A stretch of DNA of 64,000 nucleotides, taken from the NCBI GenBank assembly GCA_949130495.1, contig OX422221.1:153059741-153123740 (forward strand). Reading direction: 5' to 3'. Every line of letters starts with the position of its first letter. Position 1 is the stretch's first letter. The stretch is from Sambucus nigra (Eukaryota; Streptophyta; Magnoliopsida; Dipsacales; Adoxaceae). The translations under genes and the position numbers were made by a program. Below the pieces are notes generated by a model that worked only from the letters and a program-made list of their open reading frames with translations, made no database searches and was not told where the DNA came from. Shown here one piece after another: positions 24,291 through 34,220 of the stretch.

Positions 24291-27200
24291 ATGAACGGTG
24301 GAAATGGTTCCTCTCAAGATGCTGTCGACAAGATAGTTAGTAACAAATACAATTATTGGAAGCTTTGTATGGAAGCTTATTTACAAGGGCTTGATTTGTG
24401 GGATCTTATCTCTGGTGCTGAAACGATAATTCCAGAGGATACTCCCCAAAATGTTTATTTGCGGTGGAAGTGGAAGATTAAGTGCGGTAAATCTTTATTT
24501 TCTTTACGAACATCGATCAGTAAGATTACATCGATCATGTTCGTGATGTGACGTCGCCAAAGGAGGTGTGGGAGACACTTGAAAGGTTGCTCTCTCAAAA
24601 GAATACGATGCAGTTGCAGTTTCTGGAGAATGAACTTGCTGGAATGACTCAAGGTAATCTCTCTATTTTAGAATACTTTCTAAAAGTTAAAAATTTGTGT
24701 GCTAAAATTTCAGAACTGGATACGGACGAGCCCATTAGCCATGAACGGTTGCATCGTTACCTTATTCGTGGTTTGCGAAAAGATTTCATGCCGTTTATTT
24801 TTTCAGTACAAGGGTGGACAAATCAACCTTCGATCATCAAGTTGGAGAATTTTCTCTCTGACCAGGAAGCATTGGTGAAACAAATGTCCATCCAAGCTCT
24901 TTCTCAAATGGATGACGTTCTTTACACTAAAGACCAGAAAAAAAAATTCAAGCACTTTTCAGGTGATAGCACACAGTTTAGGTCTAAGAGGCAGTCTAGA
25001 AGAAATTCCAATGCATGTTATAGGTGTGGGAAGCTAGGGCATCTAAAGCGCAATTGTCGTGTGAGAGTCGTCTGCAATATATATGGAAAACCTGGACATA
25101 TCAAGCAAAATTTTCGTTATAAGTTTATAGACGCAGATGATAATGTAGTACATGAAAGCGACGAATCTGATCAATCCAAATGGGAGCAGTGTTTTTCCAT
25201 TGTAGATATTGACCAACCAAATATTTTAGCACCTATTGTGGACCAGACCAACACTCATATCGCTATTAGCAACTCCATAAACTACAATAAGGAGTGGATT
25301 ATAGATTCAGGATGCTGACATCATGCCACGGGCAATGCATCTCTACTTTCAGATGTTCGACCGCATAAGGGAAAGCGTGCTATTGTTACGGCTGATAAGA
25401 CGGTACATCCGGTTACAAATGAAGGTCAGTTGTCTGTCAAGGTTAAATGCAAAAATGACGGTGGTGTTTCTCTTAAGGATGTCTATCATGTTCCGGGGTT
25501 AACAAAGAACCTCATTTCAGTTTCGCAAATAACTGGCTCGGGGGGGGGGGGGGGGGGGGGGTATGTTATTTTTGGTCCTAATAATGTTCAGGTGCTTGAA
25601 AATTTAAAGAATCTTACTGCTGATGGTATTTTCACTGGTCAAAGGAAGGAATCTTTATATTGTTTTATCTGCAAGTGAAGTTTATGTATCAAATACAAGT
25701 CAGAATTTGAGTACCTCACTTTGGCACGCTCGGTTAGGCGATGTTGGCTATCAGTTATTGCAGAAAAACTCCAATAAGAAACTACTTGATGGTGTTCCTT
25801 TTCTTAAGAAGATTCTCCCTGATGTGGTATGTCCAGGTTGCCAATATGGCAAATCTCATTGTCATCCTTTCCCAAAATCAGAAACTCGAGCATCGACAAT
25901 GTTTCAATTGGTGCACTCAGATTTAATGGGGCCTACAAGAACACCTAGCTACAGCGGTTTTCACTATGTTATGGTTCTTGTAGATGATTTTTCTCGATTC
26001 ACATGGGTTTATTTTCTAGAACATAAAAGTGATGCTCTTTCTAAATTCCTCGAGTACAAGATGCAAGTGGAAAAAGAGTTTGGTCGGAATATAAAGTGTC
26101 TGCACACCGATAATGGGGGAGAATACATGTCTGAAGATTTTTTCACATGATGTGAGAAAAATGGGATTTAGCGGCAAATGACGTGTCCAGATACTCCCCA
26201 GCAGAACGACGAGGCTAAACGAAAGTTGGCACATTTCACTGCAGTTTGTTTGTCCTGACTGCACGACAAGAATCTTCCTAAGGAGTTGTGGTTAGAAGAA
26301 ATTTAATGTGCTTGTCATGTCATCAATCGATTGCCTCCATGGCCAGGAACAATATCATCTCCTTTCGAAGTACTATATCATCACAAGCCCATTGTAAGTT
26401 ATTTTCGGATTTTTGGTTCAATTTGTTATGTCCATGTATCTAAAAGTGGTAGAACCAAACTTGACCCAAAGGCAAAAAAGTGCATTTTTGTTAGCTATGA
26501 CTCAAGTAGGAAAGGATAGATATGCATGGATCCAGTGACCAAGAAGTTCATTGTCTCACGAGATGTGATCTTTGATGAGGCGTCCACATATTTTTCCGTT
26601 GCTAATGTGCAAAGTGATTTGTTCGATCTTGAGCCACTCTATAGTGAAGTGATTTCTAACGAAGGGGGAGGACAGATTCATCTTCATCTCCAGACCAGCA
26701 GCAGCAAGATGAAGTGATGGTACGAAGGTCAACAAGATAAAGAACACAACCTCGTTCTTTATCGGACTATGAAGTTCAATTGAATTCTTGTACTATTATC
26801 TCTTGTTTTCTAATGGGAGATGCATATTCCTATGAACCTAAATCTTACAATGAAGCTAAAACTATTGTTGAATGGGAGAATTCTATGAGTGAAGAAATCA
26901 GTGCTTTGCATAAAAATTCTACATGGGAGCTTATTCCAAAACCAAAGAAATTTGACTTAGTCACTTGTAAATGGGTTTACAAATTGAAGAAGAAAACGGA
27001 TGGTACAATATACAGGTATAAAGCGCGGCTTGTTGCACGTGGTTTCTCCCAGCAATACGGACTAGATTACGAGGAGACTTTCAGTCCTGTTGCTAAAATG
27101 ATAACGGTTCGAACACTAATCTCTTTAGCTGCGCACAAAGGTTGGATTTTGTGGCAACTTGACGTGAAGAATGCATTACTCTATGGTCAATTAGATCATG

Positions 27201-28308
27201 ATATCTTCATGGAACAACCACCAGGTTTTGTTTCACCGAAGTTTCCTGATTACGTGTGTCGACTCAAAAAGGCGTTATATGGCGTCAAGTAAGCTCTACG
27301 TGCCCGGTATGGTAAAATCTCTCAATATCTTTCTTTTTGTGGTTTTAAACCTTCAAATTCATATCCGAGTTTATTTATTAAGAAAACATCCACGATGTGC
27401 ACAATGCTTCTTTTATATGTGGATGACATGATCATTACTAGCGATGACAATGCTGAAATTTCTCGCCTTTGGGAAGACTTAGCTATCCATTTTGACATGA
27501 AAAGTTTGGGTGAAGTTAATTGCTTTCTGGGTCTAGAAGTTGAGAAGTTAGATGGTTATTTTATATCTCAAAAAGGGTATGCCACTAACTTACTGACTCA
27601 TTTTAACATGAGGGAGTCTAAAGCGATGGTCACACCAATGGAGCCATCTCTCAAGCTAACAAATGATGAAGGACACCTATTGGAAGATGCAACACCTTTT
27701 AGACAACTTGTGGGTAGTCTGTTCTACTTAACTATCACACGACCAGACATTGCATTTTTTGTGGGTGTTGTCTCTCAGTTTATAGATCAGCCGTGTGTTG
27801 GTCATATGATTGCAGCAAAGTGAATTCTTCGCTATGTAAAAGGTACGCTTGATTTTGGGCTTATGTACAAGTCGAATGCAACCTTTTCTCTACATGGGTT
27901 TGCTGATACCGATTGGGCAGGTGACGTTAATGATAGACGCTCTACCACGGGCTATTGCTTCAGTACCGGTTTAGTCGCAATCTCAAGGTGCAGTAAAAAG
28001 TAAGAAATTGTTGTTCTTTCAAGTTGTGAAGCTGAATACATGGCAACTACTATGGCCACTCAGGAGTGTATTTGGCTTAAGCAGCTCTTCAAGAAATAAA
28101 CTCTGGTTTGGACTATCCAATTTCCATCCATTGTGATAATGAAAGTGTGATTAAGCTTGCTGGAAACCCAGTGTTTCATGCACGCACGAAACACATCGCA
28201 ACCCATTATCATTTTATTCGAGAGAAGGTGTTAACTCAAGACATTAAGCTCCAGAAAATACGAACCGAAGATCAAGTTGCGGACATCTTTACCAAAGCAC
28301 TTGCATAA
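24291..28308 (+). pseudogene. Copia gag-pol polyprotein, element 2 (broken)
   Basis: The start ATG is at 24291 (MNGGNGSS). Gag has one intact zinc knuckle (CYRCGKLGHLKRNC) and a second that has lost key residues (CNIYGKPGH...NF). There is a TGA and frame change near 24550. The protease motif reads DSGC followed by TGA (25316-25318). A run of 22 G sits in the protease/pre-integrase linker (25540-25561) and a frameshift follows near 25660. Integrase (HSDLMGP, then HTDNGGEY) stops at 26148, and its third catalytic region near 26200 is damaged. RT is open at 26780-27292, then stops and shifts; YVDD is intact near 27417. RNase H ends with the usual ADIFTKAL at about 28306. Residue identities place it in copia, clade unassigned. 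Confidence 0.9.
25540..25561 (+). repeat. Poly(G) run of 22
   Basis: Twenty-two consecutive G, inside element 2's pol, flanked by normal coding sequence. It reads as a glycine run in the local frame. Confidence 0.9.
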
Positions 28309-28373
28309 GCTAAATTTGAAGTGTTTCGAAGTGCTCTCGGTGTTGTTAACCGTACATCTGCACTAAGGGGGAG

Positions 28374-28723
28374 TGTTACAAAGTAGTGCAGTTTACTTAT
28401 TATGTAGGAATAGTTTATGTAGTCTTTAATTATTGATTTAGTCTTGAGCTTATTAGGAGTCAGTTCATTAGTTAGTTGAATAAATTGAGGAGCACGTTGG
28501 TGTCTTCAGAGAAATTAGTTGTTGGTGTCTTCAGTCAAATTAGTTGAGATCTTTTAGGAGAAAGTTTAGTATAAATAGAGTCTGTAACTTCAGTGACTTA
28601 TGCTCTGGTTTTTATCTTGAATCATTGAGTAATAAAATCAGTTATTCCTCTTAAATTATTCTCTCCATTTATCAAGCTTTATCCTGCAATGATTTTATAG
28701 TTTGATTTCATGTATTTGTGTCA
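28374..28723 (+). repeat. 3' LTR of copia element 2 (350 bp)
   Basis: TGTTACAAAG to GTGTCA, followed by the target duplication TCGAG. There are a modest number of differences from the 5' LTR, so the insertion is not brand new. Confidence 0.93.
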
Positions 28724-28728
28724 TCGAG

Positions 28729-28774
28729 GGGTATACAAAAGTAAAGTTTTTATCAATTGTAATTCAATATTGAA
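28729..28774 (+). pseudogene. PPR pseudogene, continuation after the insertion
   Basis: Directly after the duplicated TCGAG the next codons read GYTKV in the frame interrupted at 23834, as expected for this PPR motif. A stop comes about ten codons later (TGA, 28772-28774) and no more PPR sequence is visible. Confidence 0.55.
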
Positions 28775-29281
28775 AAAGATGAAATTTATATTTTTGATTA
28801 TTTAGCTCTTGCTTTAAATATAAATAACTATAAGAGTTAGTAAATTATTCCCTCAGGACTAACTTTTTACATTTGATAATATTTTTAGTGGAATATGTAT
28901 TTAATTATATTTAAAAATTAAATTGTGCTTGCTCATCGTGGAGGTTATATGTTAGTATTTAATTAAAAATTAAAAAAAACTCCAAATGTCATAATAAATC
29001 TACTGTTACGAAGAAGCAATTAAATCTTTACTTTTACATCCAAAAGTATTGTAGCCTGGAAGTTCTATATATGTCCGGGTAGACAGACTTTGTGGGTATG
29101 TTAAATCCACAACTATAGTGGAACTATCATATTTTTCCTTTCACCTGTCTTTATATCCGAGCACAACTCAAAAAGATCATATCCAAGGTGGCTTTTATGT
29201 CAATCAATCAACCTGCCCATTCTTCTGCTGATTAGTCAATCAATCAAATCAAAGAAGCGCATAATAGAAACAACAGTAAAA
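28775..29281. promoter_or_regulatory. Upstream region of the YABBY gene
   Basis: About 500 bp of AT-rich DNA between the PPR/copia locus and the YABBY start codon. It should hold the proximal promoter and 5' leader. I see no clear TATA box in a fixed place or other decisive site. The copia 3' LTR ends only about 560 bp upstream of the YABBY ATG. Confidence 0.4.
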
Positions 29282-29381
29282 ATGTCATCTTCATCATCTC
29301 TATCTCTAGACCCCCACTACCTCCTCTCTCCTCCCGAACAGCTTTGTTACGTCCAGTGCAACTTTTGTGACACAGTTCTTG

Positions 29382-29418
<37 letters not shown>

Positions 29419-30138
29419 TTTTGGCCCTCTCTTTTTGCACATGGTTTTTGCATTTTCTCCAAAAGTAATTTATCTTTATCTTTATTTAGGTTTTAATTAT
29501 TTTTATAATGTAGGTGAGTGTTCCTTGCAGCAGTTTGTTCAAAACTGTAACAGTTCGATGTGGCCACTGCACCAACCTCTTGTCTGTAAACATGTGCGGC
29601 ATGCTTCCTCCTCCAGCTAGTCACCTTCATCTTGGACAATCTATGTTCACTCCTCAAAATCTTCTGGTATTCATCACAAGAAAATAAATTTAGGGTTCTA
29701 AAATGTAACCATCTAAAGGTATATAATCGGGTTTGTGGACTGTTTCTTATAAAGGGGGAAGATATGAACATTTTGCTATGTCCATCTTAGAATTCAAATG
29801 TGTTCTTTATTAGTAGCACTATTCCATTGTATTTAGATGTCACTGTAAAAATTATGGACGACCCACAATCTATGTTTCTTTTTTCGTATCAGTTTCACAT
29901 TTTTATGACTTGGTAGTGTCCTTAACACTATAAATTACTAATTTCTTATGAACTTGTGTTTTCATTAATATCTCATCACAAATAGAAGCAATAGAGATGT
30001 CTTTTATATACAGCCACACGCTATATATAAATCGCAAATAACATCTCAAGAGATAATGTGATTTTATGACTATATCTTATAGTTATTTTGTACATGTCTT
30101 TGGTATAGTTATGTGTTTGGGTTTGATATCTATTTTCC

Positions 30139-30170
<32 letters not shown>

Positions 30171-32105
30171 CAGGAGGAGATTCAAAGCTCGCCTAATTTG
30201 TTCATCAATGAGCCGAACCCACAAGAGTCAGTCATGCCGGTTAGAGGATTTAATGAGCTTCATAAAGTTCCAGTACCTAACAGAAGTGAGATTATATTCT
30301 TCACAGTAACCTTTTTGTTTCTTCCATTGAAAGAACTTTGACTAGTATGAACAACTATTCAAATAGTCATTTAAGTACCAGAATTTTATTTATATACTTG
30401 TTGTACTAAATAGTGCAATGCATTAATTCCATGTTAGAGTTTTCAAGTTTAGCATTTACAAAATACAGTAGTATGTTAGCCAATTAAAAAAGTAGTTTCA
30501 AATAATACTTCTATGTTTACTCCAAAACAGTAACTGAACTTTATTTGTCGCGTTTCCATGTTTTTCCTCATCTACCAAGTCATTTCACACTTGCATTAAC
30601 AATAAAGAATTTTTTTCAATAATAAAATCATTCATATCTTAAGAAAAACTTGAGTAGAGTTCCTTGGAATTCTTCCACTTTTCCCCTTCATACTTTCCAT
30701 TTTTAGTAGGTTACAATTTTTAAATTTCTCAATTTAGAATTACCGTATTGGCAACAACTTAAAAAACAGCATTTTAAGTTTTTCATAATATTAATTTGAA
30801 TGTGAATTTCGTGTTTTTTGCATATTTTCAAAATTAGAAAGCTGTTCTCCCCCGCAAATCATGACAGACAGAACCCATGGGCAGAGATATAGATAGCTAA
30901 AGATAATGATGAAGTGATGATAGGAAAAAGAGAGAGAAAAATGAAGATATGAAAGCAACCATATACATAAAGTCAGCGAAGTGATTTTAATGTCTGTTTT
31001 GTTTGTCTTTACTTTTGTCCATTTCCAGCTCCGGAGAAGCGACAGAGAGTCCCATCTGCTTACAACCGGTTCATCAAGTTAGTAATAATATCTTCACATT
31101 ACATATATATTTATAAACATTACATTACATATATATTTATAGGATATATAATCTTGAAAATCTATGAAACAACTGCAGGGATGAAATCCAACGTATAAAA
31201 GCAGCAAATCCTGATATAAGTCACAGAGAGGCATTCAGTTCTGCTGCAAAGAATGTAAGATTTGACTAAAATATAATTGAAAAATCAACCCTATATGTTT
31301 TAGGGTGTCCTTTATAACTAGGGTTATCGTTTAGTAGGGTTTCAGAATTGATGTTTCAAAGAAGTTACTTGTTTTGATTTGTGGATTTATTTGTTTCTAT
31401 GCTTCAGTGGGCCCACTTTCCTCACATTCACTTGGGACTTAGGCCTGATCAACCCGTGAAGAAAATTAATATGTTCCAACAGGTACCCTGGAGCCCTAGA
31501 TTTTATATATATAGTATTCTTCCCCCCTTCACCTTTACATGAAATCATTAGGCGCTTTGTAAATTTACGATTTATTATAATATGTATTTTAAGAATTGAA
31601 TAATAAATATTTTATTTATAATTTTAGTTTTTATTTTTGAATAAAATTGATGGCGTGAACCTATATTCATAAAACGTCAATTAATCACAGTATGTCACGT
31701 GTCCATTTTATTTTAAAATAAGGATTAAAAATGGAAACGAAATGTTTGTTGTTCTATATCCATAATCAATACTATTTTAAGTCCTAAAAATACATAATCT
31801 AAAATCATTATATTATCCTTAAATTCATAAATTCTTTTCGATCATGCAAAAGTCATCCGTCAATTACTTAAATATAAGACGAAAAGGAAGAAAACATCAT
31901 GTGAAAACTCCATACATATATATAGTCTTGCTCTTGTGCGGACTATTTCACATTTTAAGAACGTGGATCGGACATGTGCCATCGGCCGGTGAGCCTAGAA
32001 AAACGAGAGAGTGTGACTATAATTTAGACGATAATTTCTAAGTGCACCATAAGGTGACACATCTCCGGTCCGCATTCTTAAAATGCGGACTAGTCCGCAC
32101 AAGAG

Positions 32106-32174
<69 letters not shown>

Positions 32175-32551
32175 TGGGGGGGGGGGGGTTGGGTGTGTAT
32201 AAAAATAGTTAATTTATTTATTAAAAAAAGTTTTATAAACTTTAAAAACTCTCTTGTTATAAAAATACGGTTTATTATGGAAAATTGTTTTTTACAAAAA
32301 TAAACCTTTTTTAACTGTTCAAAATCTGTATTTAATTTTAAAAAAAACTGTACATTTTACTTGAAAATATTTTATAAAAAACTAAAACTGGTTTTATATA
32401 TATAAATATGTTGAACACTGTTTTAACTTTTACAAACTGTTTTTAAAAACAGAGGTTGAATTTCAAAAAAATAATTGAATGTTTTTTTTAACGTAACCCA
32501 TTTCTTAACAAGACTGTTTGAAAAAAAAATGTTTAGCTGTTTTTCTAGTGT

Positions 32552-32588
<37 letters not shown>

Positions 32589-34074
32589 AGTGTTAATTTT
32601 TCATAAAATAATTGTAAATAAAATGTACAATTTTCTATATTAAAGACAGAATTTTAACAGGTAAAAAGTTTAATTTTGCAAAAAACAGTTTTCTATAATC
32701 AAGACAGTTTTTAAATTTTATAAAACTTTTTTTAATAAATAAATTACCATTTTAACTGTTTTTCTAGTGTTTTATTTATATTTATAGGTAACAGTGTTAA
32801 TTTTTTTCATAAAATAGTTTTAAATAAAATGTATAGGTTTTTTTTATATAAAAACCAGGTTTTTAACGGTATATATATATATATTGTGAGGACTGTTTTA
32901 CATATTAACAGTGCGGAGTGAACATGTGTCACCTGATGGTGAGGGTAGAAAAGAGAGAGAGAGATAGAGCGCCGATAATTCAACCGATAATTTTCGCGCT
33001 CACTGCCAGGTGACACATGTCCCGTCCGCACTGTTAATATGCAGTACAGTCCGCACAAGAGCAATACTATATATTTATAGGGCGGATCTCCAAAGGACCT
33101 CAAAGAGAGTACCAAAAAAGCAGACCAATTTTTTTTAAATAATAAAAAAGAAATGAGTTAATTTTTTTTGTGTGGTATATAAACATTTCAGAAAAATCGT
33201 ACAAAAAAATCAAATCAAAATGAGGTTGTTTGCTATTTGAAAAAATCTTTTAAATATATGTCAGTTTTTAGCATCTTAAAAACTGACATATATTGGGTGA
33301 TTTTTTCAAATTGCAAAAAAAAAAATTTTGTATTGATTTTTTTTTGTGGCTTTCCTGAAATGTTTGATTACCATACAAAAACAATCAACTCAAAATATTT
33401 TTTTTACTATATTCAAAAAAATAGTCTGCTCTTTTGATCTTTTGGAGATCCTCCCCCTATATATATATGGGAGAGGATCACAAGTGGACCTAAAAAACAG
33501 ACTTTTTAATGGATCTTAACGAAAAACACCTAACAACCCATTAATTTTAATTCTTATAGTGTAATTGGTCAACGCCAGCGGTAACAGACGTGCGTGTTGA
33601 TCGAACATTTTTTTTACAACCCCTCCAATCCCCCCCCTTTCCCTCCTGGCAGCCCTTACACCTGAGTAAACATTCCAGCAACTTAATTTTTTTAACTAGT
33701 GGTATGCGATGGTGGGGGTAGGGGGCGGGTAGGGGGAATAGGGGTCTCGTGTCACACGTGTGTCCGTTACCGCGGACCAATTACACTATATGAATTAAAT
33801 TAATGGGTTGTTTAGTGTTTTTTTTGTTAAGGTTCATTAAAAAGTTCGCTTTTTAGGTCTACTTGTAATCATCTCCTTATATATATATATATATATATAT
33901 ATTGTACGGATTGTCCCGCATTTTAACAATGTGGACTGAACATGTCTCACGTGGCGATGAGCGCAGAAAAGAGAGAGAAAGTGTCTATAATTTAGGCGAT
34001 AATAGATAAGCTCATCGCAAGACAACACATGTCCGGTCCGTCCTGTTAAAATGCGAGACAGTCCGCACAAGAAC

Positions 34075-34109
<35 letters not shown>

Positions 34110-34220
34110 TTTCCATTATTAAGCTTTAGAAATGTGTTTTGTTATGTATAGGAAGGAGAGAATGTGCTTCCGAAAGATGGTTATTTTGGTCCTGGCAATG
34201 TGGGAGTCTCTCCGTACTAA
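29282..34220 (+). CDS. YABBY transcription factor, FIL/YAB1/YAB3-like, seven exons
   Basis: Plant-specific nuclear DNA-binding protein; FIL-type members set abaxial identity and lamina growth in lateral organs. Exons I infer: 29282-29383, 29514-29666, 30174-30285, 31029-31077, 31179-31254, 31408-31482, 34152-34220. Together they give 211 residues with no stops, and every intron is GT...AG. The C2C2 zinc finger uses Cys26, Cys29, Cys50 and Cys53 (CNFCDTVLA ... RCGHCTNLL). The HMG-like YABBY domain begins near residue 124 ([16 protein letters not shown]) and runs through HFPHIHLGL. The C-terminus NVGVSPY is typical of the FIL/YAB1/YAB3 clade. The length and six introns fit the family. The serine-rich N-terminus and short linker are as expected. 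The last intron is 2669 bp and full of MITEs; the others are 101-743 bp. Which FIL-clade paralogue it is remains unresolved. Confidence 0.93.
29384..29414 (+). repeat. (CT)n microsatellite at the YABBY exon 1 donor
   Basis: The donor GT at 29384 is the first base pair of a GTCTCTCT... run that continues to about 29414. The coding frame would also stay open into it, so a missed splice would add a Leu/Ser run. Confidence 0.85.
31594..31757 (+). mobile_element. MITE, GGACAACAAAC family, copy 1 (in YABBY intron 6)
   Basis: It shares its whole ~165-bp length with 38024-38183 and, inverted, with 38550-38710. The right end (GGAAACGAAATGTTTGTTGT) and the degenerate left end form terminal inverted repeats. 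The core contains a conserved block like ATAAAACGTCAATTAATCAC. Confidence 0.65.
31930..32106 (+). mobile_element. MITE, GCTCTTGTGCGG family, copy 1
   Basis: Terminal inverted repeats of nearly 50 bp: GCTCTTGTGCGGACT at 31930 and its complement AGTCCGCACAAGAGC ending at 32106. Total 177 bp. Flanked by TA-rich DNA, as are the other two copies. Confidence 0.85.
32108..32188 (+). repeat. Compound microsatellite (AT)n(GT)n with a 13-G run
   Basis: AT repeats run straight into GT repeats, then GGTGG and 13 G (32176-32188). It abuts the MITE that ends at 32106. Confidence 0.9.
32200..32755. repeat. Large AT-rich inverted repeat in YABBY intron 6
   Basis: The left arm start (TTAATTTATTTATTAAAAAA, 32209-32228) is complemented near 32726-32745 (TTTTTTAATAAATAAATTA), and inner segments also pair imperfectly. 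A segment beginning ACTGTTTTTCTAGTGTTTTA (about 32537) is repeated directly near 32754. It may be a long-hairpin MITE; ends not fixed. Confidence 0.55.
32884..33062 (+). mobile_element. MITE, GCTCTTGTGCGG family, copy 2
   Basis: Same inverted-repeat plan and length as the copy at 31930. The left end is slightly mutated (TTGTGAGGACTG) and the right end is intact (CAGTCCGCACAAGAGC). Sits in TA repeats. Confidence 0.82.
33080..33457 (+). mobile_element. MITE, GGATCTCCAAA family
   Basis: Left end GGCGGATCTCCAAAGGACC at 33080; right end complementary, with TTTTGGAGATCCTCCCCC at 33440-33457. Inside are further complementary stretches with TGTCAGTTTTTA/TAAAAACTGACA in the centre (33259-33290). About 378 bp, a long hairpin. 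A related but weaker sequence occurs near 63020-63110. Confidence 0.75.
33469..33877 (+). mobile_element. MITE, GGGAGAGGATCACAAGT family
   Basis: Left end GGGAGAGGATCACAAGTGGA; right end TACTTGTAATCATCTCC. Inverted-repeat blocks extend far inward: AACAACCCATTAATTTTAAT against ATTAAATTAATGGGTTGTTT, and GTAATTGGTC against GACCAATTAC. The whole ~409 bp can fold into one hairpin with a GC-rich loop. Confidence 0.78.
33902..34074 (+). mobile_element. MITE, GCTCTTGTGCGG family, copy 3
   Basis: Left end TTGTACGGATTGTCCCGC; right end GACAGTCCGCACAAGAAC. Its middle resembles copy 1 (GAGAGAAAGTGTCTATAATTTAGGCGATAAT). Flanked on both sides by long (TA)n tracts, 33880-33901 and 34076-34106. Confidence 0.83.

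Larger units (their letters stand above)
23835..28723 (+). mobile_element. Ty1/copia element 2, inserted in the PPR pseudogene
   Basis: A complete element: 5' LTR 23835-24185, primer-binding site 24186-24197, broken gag-pol, polypurine tract AAGGGGGAG (28365-28373), 3' LTR 28374-28723. The 5-bp target duplication TCGAG is exact (23830-23834 and 28724-28728). It is unrelated to the A-D array: short LTRs, a standard tRNA-Met primer site and a different gag. Confidence 0.95.
31483..34151 (+). other. YABBY intron 6, a 2.7-kb nest of MITEs
   Basis: This intron holds at least six terminal-inverted-repeat elements (31594-31757, 31930-32106, 32884-33062, 33080-33457, 33469-33877, 33902-34074), a large inverted repeat (about 32200-32755), and several (TA)n and (GT)n tracts. 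No coding domain is seen. The acceptor TATAG at 34147-34151 lies about 45 bp past the last TA tract. Confidence 0.85.

Noticed and set aside
29282..29620. A single-exon 112-residue protein from the YABBY start
   Set aside because: It reads through intron 1, including the CT repeat, into the wrong frame of exon 2. The spliced frame gives an exact YABBY zinc finger.
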